Source of the DNA: Chloroflexota bacterium
GTDB lineage: Bacteria > Chloroflexota > Anaerolineae > Ardenticatenales > Ardenticatenaceae
Length of the DNA stretch: 5,754 nucleotides
Direction of reading: 5' to 3'
NCBI GenBank assembly: GCA_003520455.1
Contig: DOUV01000524.1
Coordinates: 1-5,754, forward strand
Shown: positions 4,613 to 5,754 of the stretch, in pieces
Layout: every line of letters starts with the position of its first letter
How positions within the stretch are numbered: position 1 is the stretch's first letter
Program-made: the position numbers and the translations under genes
The notes under the pieces: generated by a model
Databases searched by the model: none
Told to the model about the DNA's origin: nothing
The model's input: only the letters and a program-made list of their open reading frames with translations

Positions 4613-5754
4613 ATGAAACTGAGAACCTTTACGCTCCTTGCCGCGCTGGCGTTGGTCCTGGCCCTGATCGTCCCGACGGTCGGCGCGCAGGGGATCACCT
4701 ACAGCAGCGGCTTCCAGGTCCAGAACCTGAGCGGCAACACCGCAAACATCTCGATCACCTTCTACAACCAGGATGGAAGCGTTGCCGGCAGCACCTCCGA
4801 CACCATCGCTGCGAACTCGAGCAAGACCTACTTCCCAATTCCGGTGGTGAGCAACGGCTTCAACGGCTCGGCCGTCATCAGCTCGGATCAGCCCGTAGCG
4901 GCAATCACCAACCTGTTAGGCAACTACCCGACTTATGGCGGTTCGACCACCGGCTTCACGTCGGGCGCCAACTCGGTCGGTCTCCCGCTGATCATGCGGA
5001 ACAACAACGGCTTCAGCACCTGGTTCAACGTTCAGAACACCGGCAGTAGCCCGGCAAACGTGACAGTCACCTACCGCCCGGCCCCCGGCCAGCCCGGTAA
5101 CAGCGGCCAGACCGATACGGCCACGATCCAGCCCGGGGCAGCAAAGACCTTCAATCAGGCGGACAAGAGCGGCCTTGGCTCGACCTTCATCGGCTCGGCG
5201 ACTGTGGCTTCCGATCAGCCCGTGGTTGCGATGGTCAACCAGGTCGGCACCGGCGGCATCCAGGCTCTGCTCATGTACGATGGCTTCACCGGCGGCTCGA
5301 ACACGGTGCAGGCCCCGCTGATCATGGCCAACAACAGCGGCTTCTTCACCGGCCTTAGCATCCAGAATGTCGGCGGCAGCGACACCACGGCTACGATCGA
5401 CTACAGTGCGAACACGGCCGGGGCGTTCAACCCCACCGATGAGACCGTGAGTATTCCCGCTGGCGGCAGCGCCGTCGTGCTGCAAAATGCAGGCCAGTGG
5501 GGCAGCAACAAGTACATCGGTGGCGCGACCGTCAGCGCCAGCCAGCCGCTCGAGGTGGTCGTCAACCAGTTGAAGATCGGGACCGTCTCCTTCGGTACGG
5601 CCTACGAGGGCTTCAACCCCACTAACCTCACCGATAAAGTCAGCGCGCCTCTGCTGATGGCGAACAACAGCGGCTTCTACACCGGTGTCCAGTGCCAGAA
5701 CACGAGCGGCAGCTCGACCACCGTCAGCGTGGCGTACGGTCCCAATACGGCGGG
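4613..5754 (+). CDS. Secreted tandem-repeat surface protein, C-terminus missing
   Basis: 380 complete codons from ATG 4613, running off the right edge. The signal peptide is clear: a KLR n-region, a hydrophobic core of about 14 residues (LLAALALVLALIVP) and a VGA|QG cleavage site after residue 25. The mature part is rich in Asn, Ser, Thr, Gly and Val, with alternating beta-strand patterns and almost no Lys, Arg or Cys. It is built of repeats of about 104-111 residues. Each repeat carries a GF...QN strand, a VTVTYxxxxG-like strand, an IPAGxS/IQPGAAKTF strand, G(S/G)AxVxSxQPVxxxVNQ, and a YxGF end. The fold is probably Ig-like beta sandwiches, as in bacterial envelope or adhesin repeats; similar sequences occur in Chloroflexota exoproteins as I remember them. 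Four units are visible. No LPXTG, SLH or other anchor is in the visible part, so the attachment mode is unknown. No enzyme motif is seen. Confidence 0.85.
   Translation, partial: MKLRTFTLLAALALVLALIVPTVGAQGITYSSGFQVQNLSGNTANISITFYNQDGSVAGSTSDTIAANSSKTYFPIPVVSNGFNGSAVISSDQPVAAITNLLGNYPTYGGSTTGFTSGANSVGLPLIMRNNNGFSTWFNVQNTGSSPANVTVTYRPAPGQPGNSGQTDTATIQPGAAKTFNQADKSGLGSTFIGSATVASDQPVVAMVNQVGTGGIQALLMYDGFTGGSNTVQAPLIMANNSGFFTGLSIQNVGGSDTTATIDYSANTAGAFNPTDETVSIPAGGSAVVLQNAGQWGSNKYIGGATVSASQPLEVVVNQLKIGTVSFGTAYEGFNPTNLTDKVSAPLLMANNSGFYTGVQCQNTSGSSTTVSVAYGPNTA
4694..5754 (+). repeat. Four tandem protein-coding repeats, period about 333 bp
   Basis: Unit starts are at about 4694 (residue 28, shorter), 4979 (residue 123), 5312 (residue 234) and 5645 (residue 345, cut by the edge). 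Units 2 and 3 are each exactly 111 codons. Anchors are GLPLIMRNNNGF, APLIMANNSGFFTG and APLLMANNSGFYTG at the starts of units 2-4, and QN at residues 37-38, 141-142, 251-252 and 362-363. The SDQPV-type strand recurs at 91-95, 200-204 and 309-313. Some DNA blocks, such as AACAACAGCGGCTTCT, are identical in units 3 and 4, showing fairly recent duplication. Confidence 0.85.

Noticed and set aside
4916..5485. Minus-strand 189-codon frame antisense to the repeat protein
   Set aside because: The plus frame has a signal peptide, ribosome-binding site and clear repeats; the antisense frame only reflects the repeated DNA.

Overview
The window is GC-rich bacterial DNA with dense codon use, GTG/TTG starts and a secreted tandem-repeat protein. 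I read it as a free-living, probably envelope-polysaccharide-making bacterium. The secreted repeat style (NNxGF...QN and SDQPV...VNQ motifs) recalls Chloroflexota surface proteins, but that assignment is from memory and is tentative. No rRNA, tRNA, CRISPR array, transposase or integrase was seen.

Layout: (1) Positions 1-976, minus strand: a family-4-type (GT-B) glycosyltransferase whose C-terminus runs off the left edge. Its consensus-like promoter lies so close to the ATG that the mRNA looks leaderless. (2) Positions 977-1572: a divergent, mostly noncoding region with several dyads. A near-perfect 19-bp palindrome lies just upstream of an extended -10 promoter that reads rightward. (3) Positions 1573-3440, plus strand: a two-gene operon with an ATGA overlap. 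It encodes a SAM-dependent methyltransferase with an N-terminal CxxC...CxxC element, then an eight-or-so-TM flippase-like protein of the lysylphosphatidylglycerol-synthase TM (AglD/UPF0104) type. (4) Positions 3441-3697: a gap with a strong hairpin. (5) Positions 3698-4420: a second, smaller SAM-dependent methyltransferase. (6) Positions 4421-4612: an intergenic stretch with a good sigma70-type promoter and a structured leader. (7) Positions 4613-5754: a secreted protein with a signal peptide followed by about 104-111-residue repeats, cut by the right edge.

Taken together, the glycosyltransferase, two methyltransferases and a polyprenol/lipid-flippase-like membrane protein look like part of a locus that builds and methylates a cell-surface glycan or glycolipid. 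The repeat protein is under its own promoter and is a plausible surface-layer or adhesion-type protein. A functional link between it and the glycan genes is only inferred from adjacency. I see no clear evidence of a wholly novel system; the best leads are the cis-regulatory architecture of the divergent region and the repeat protein.
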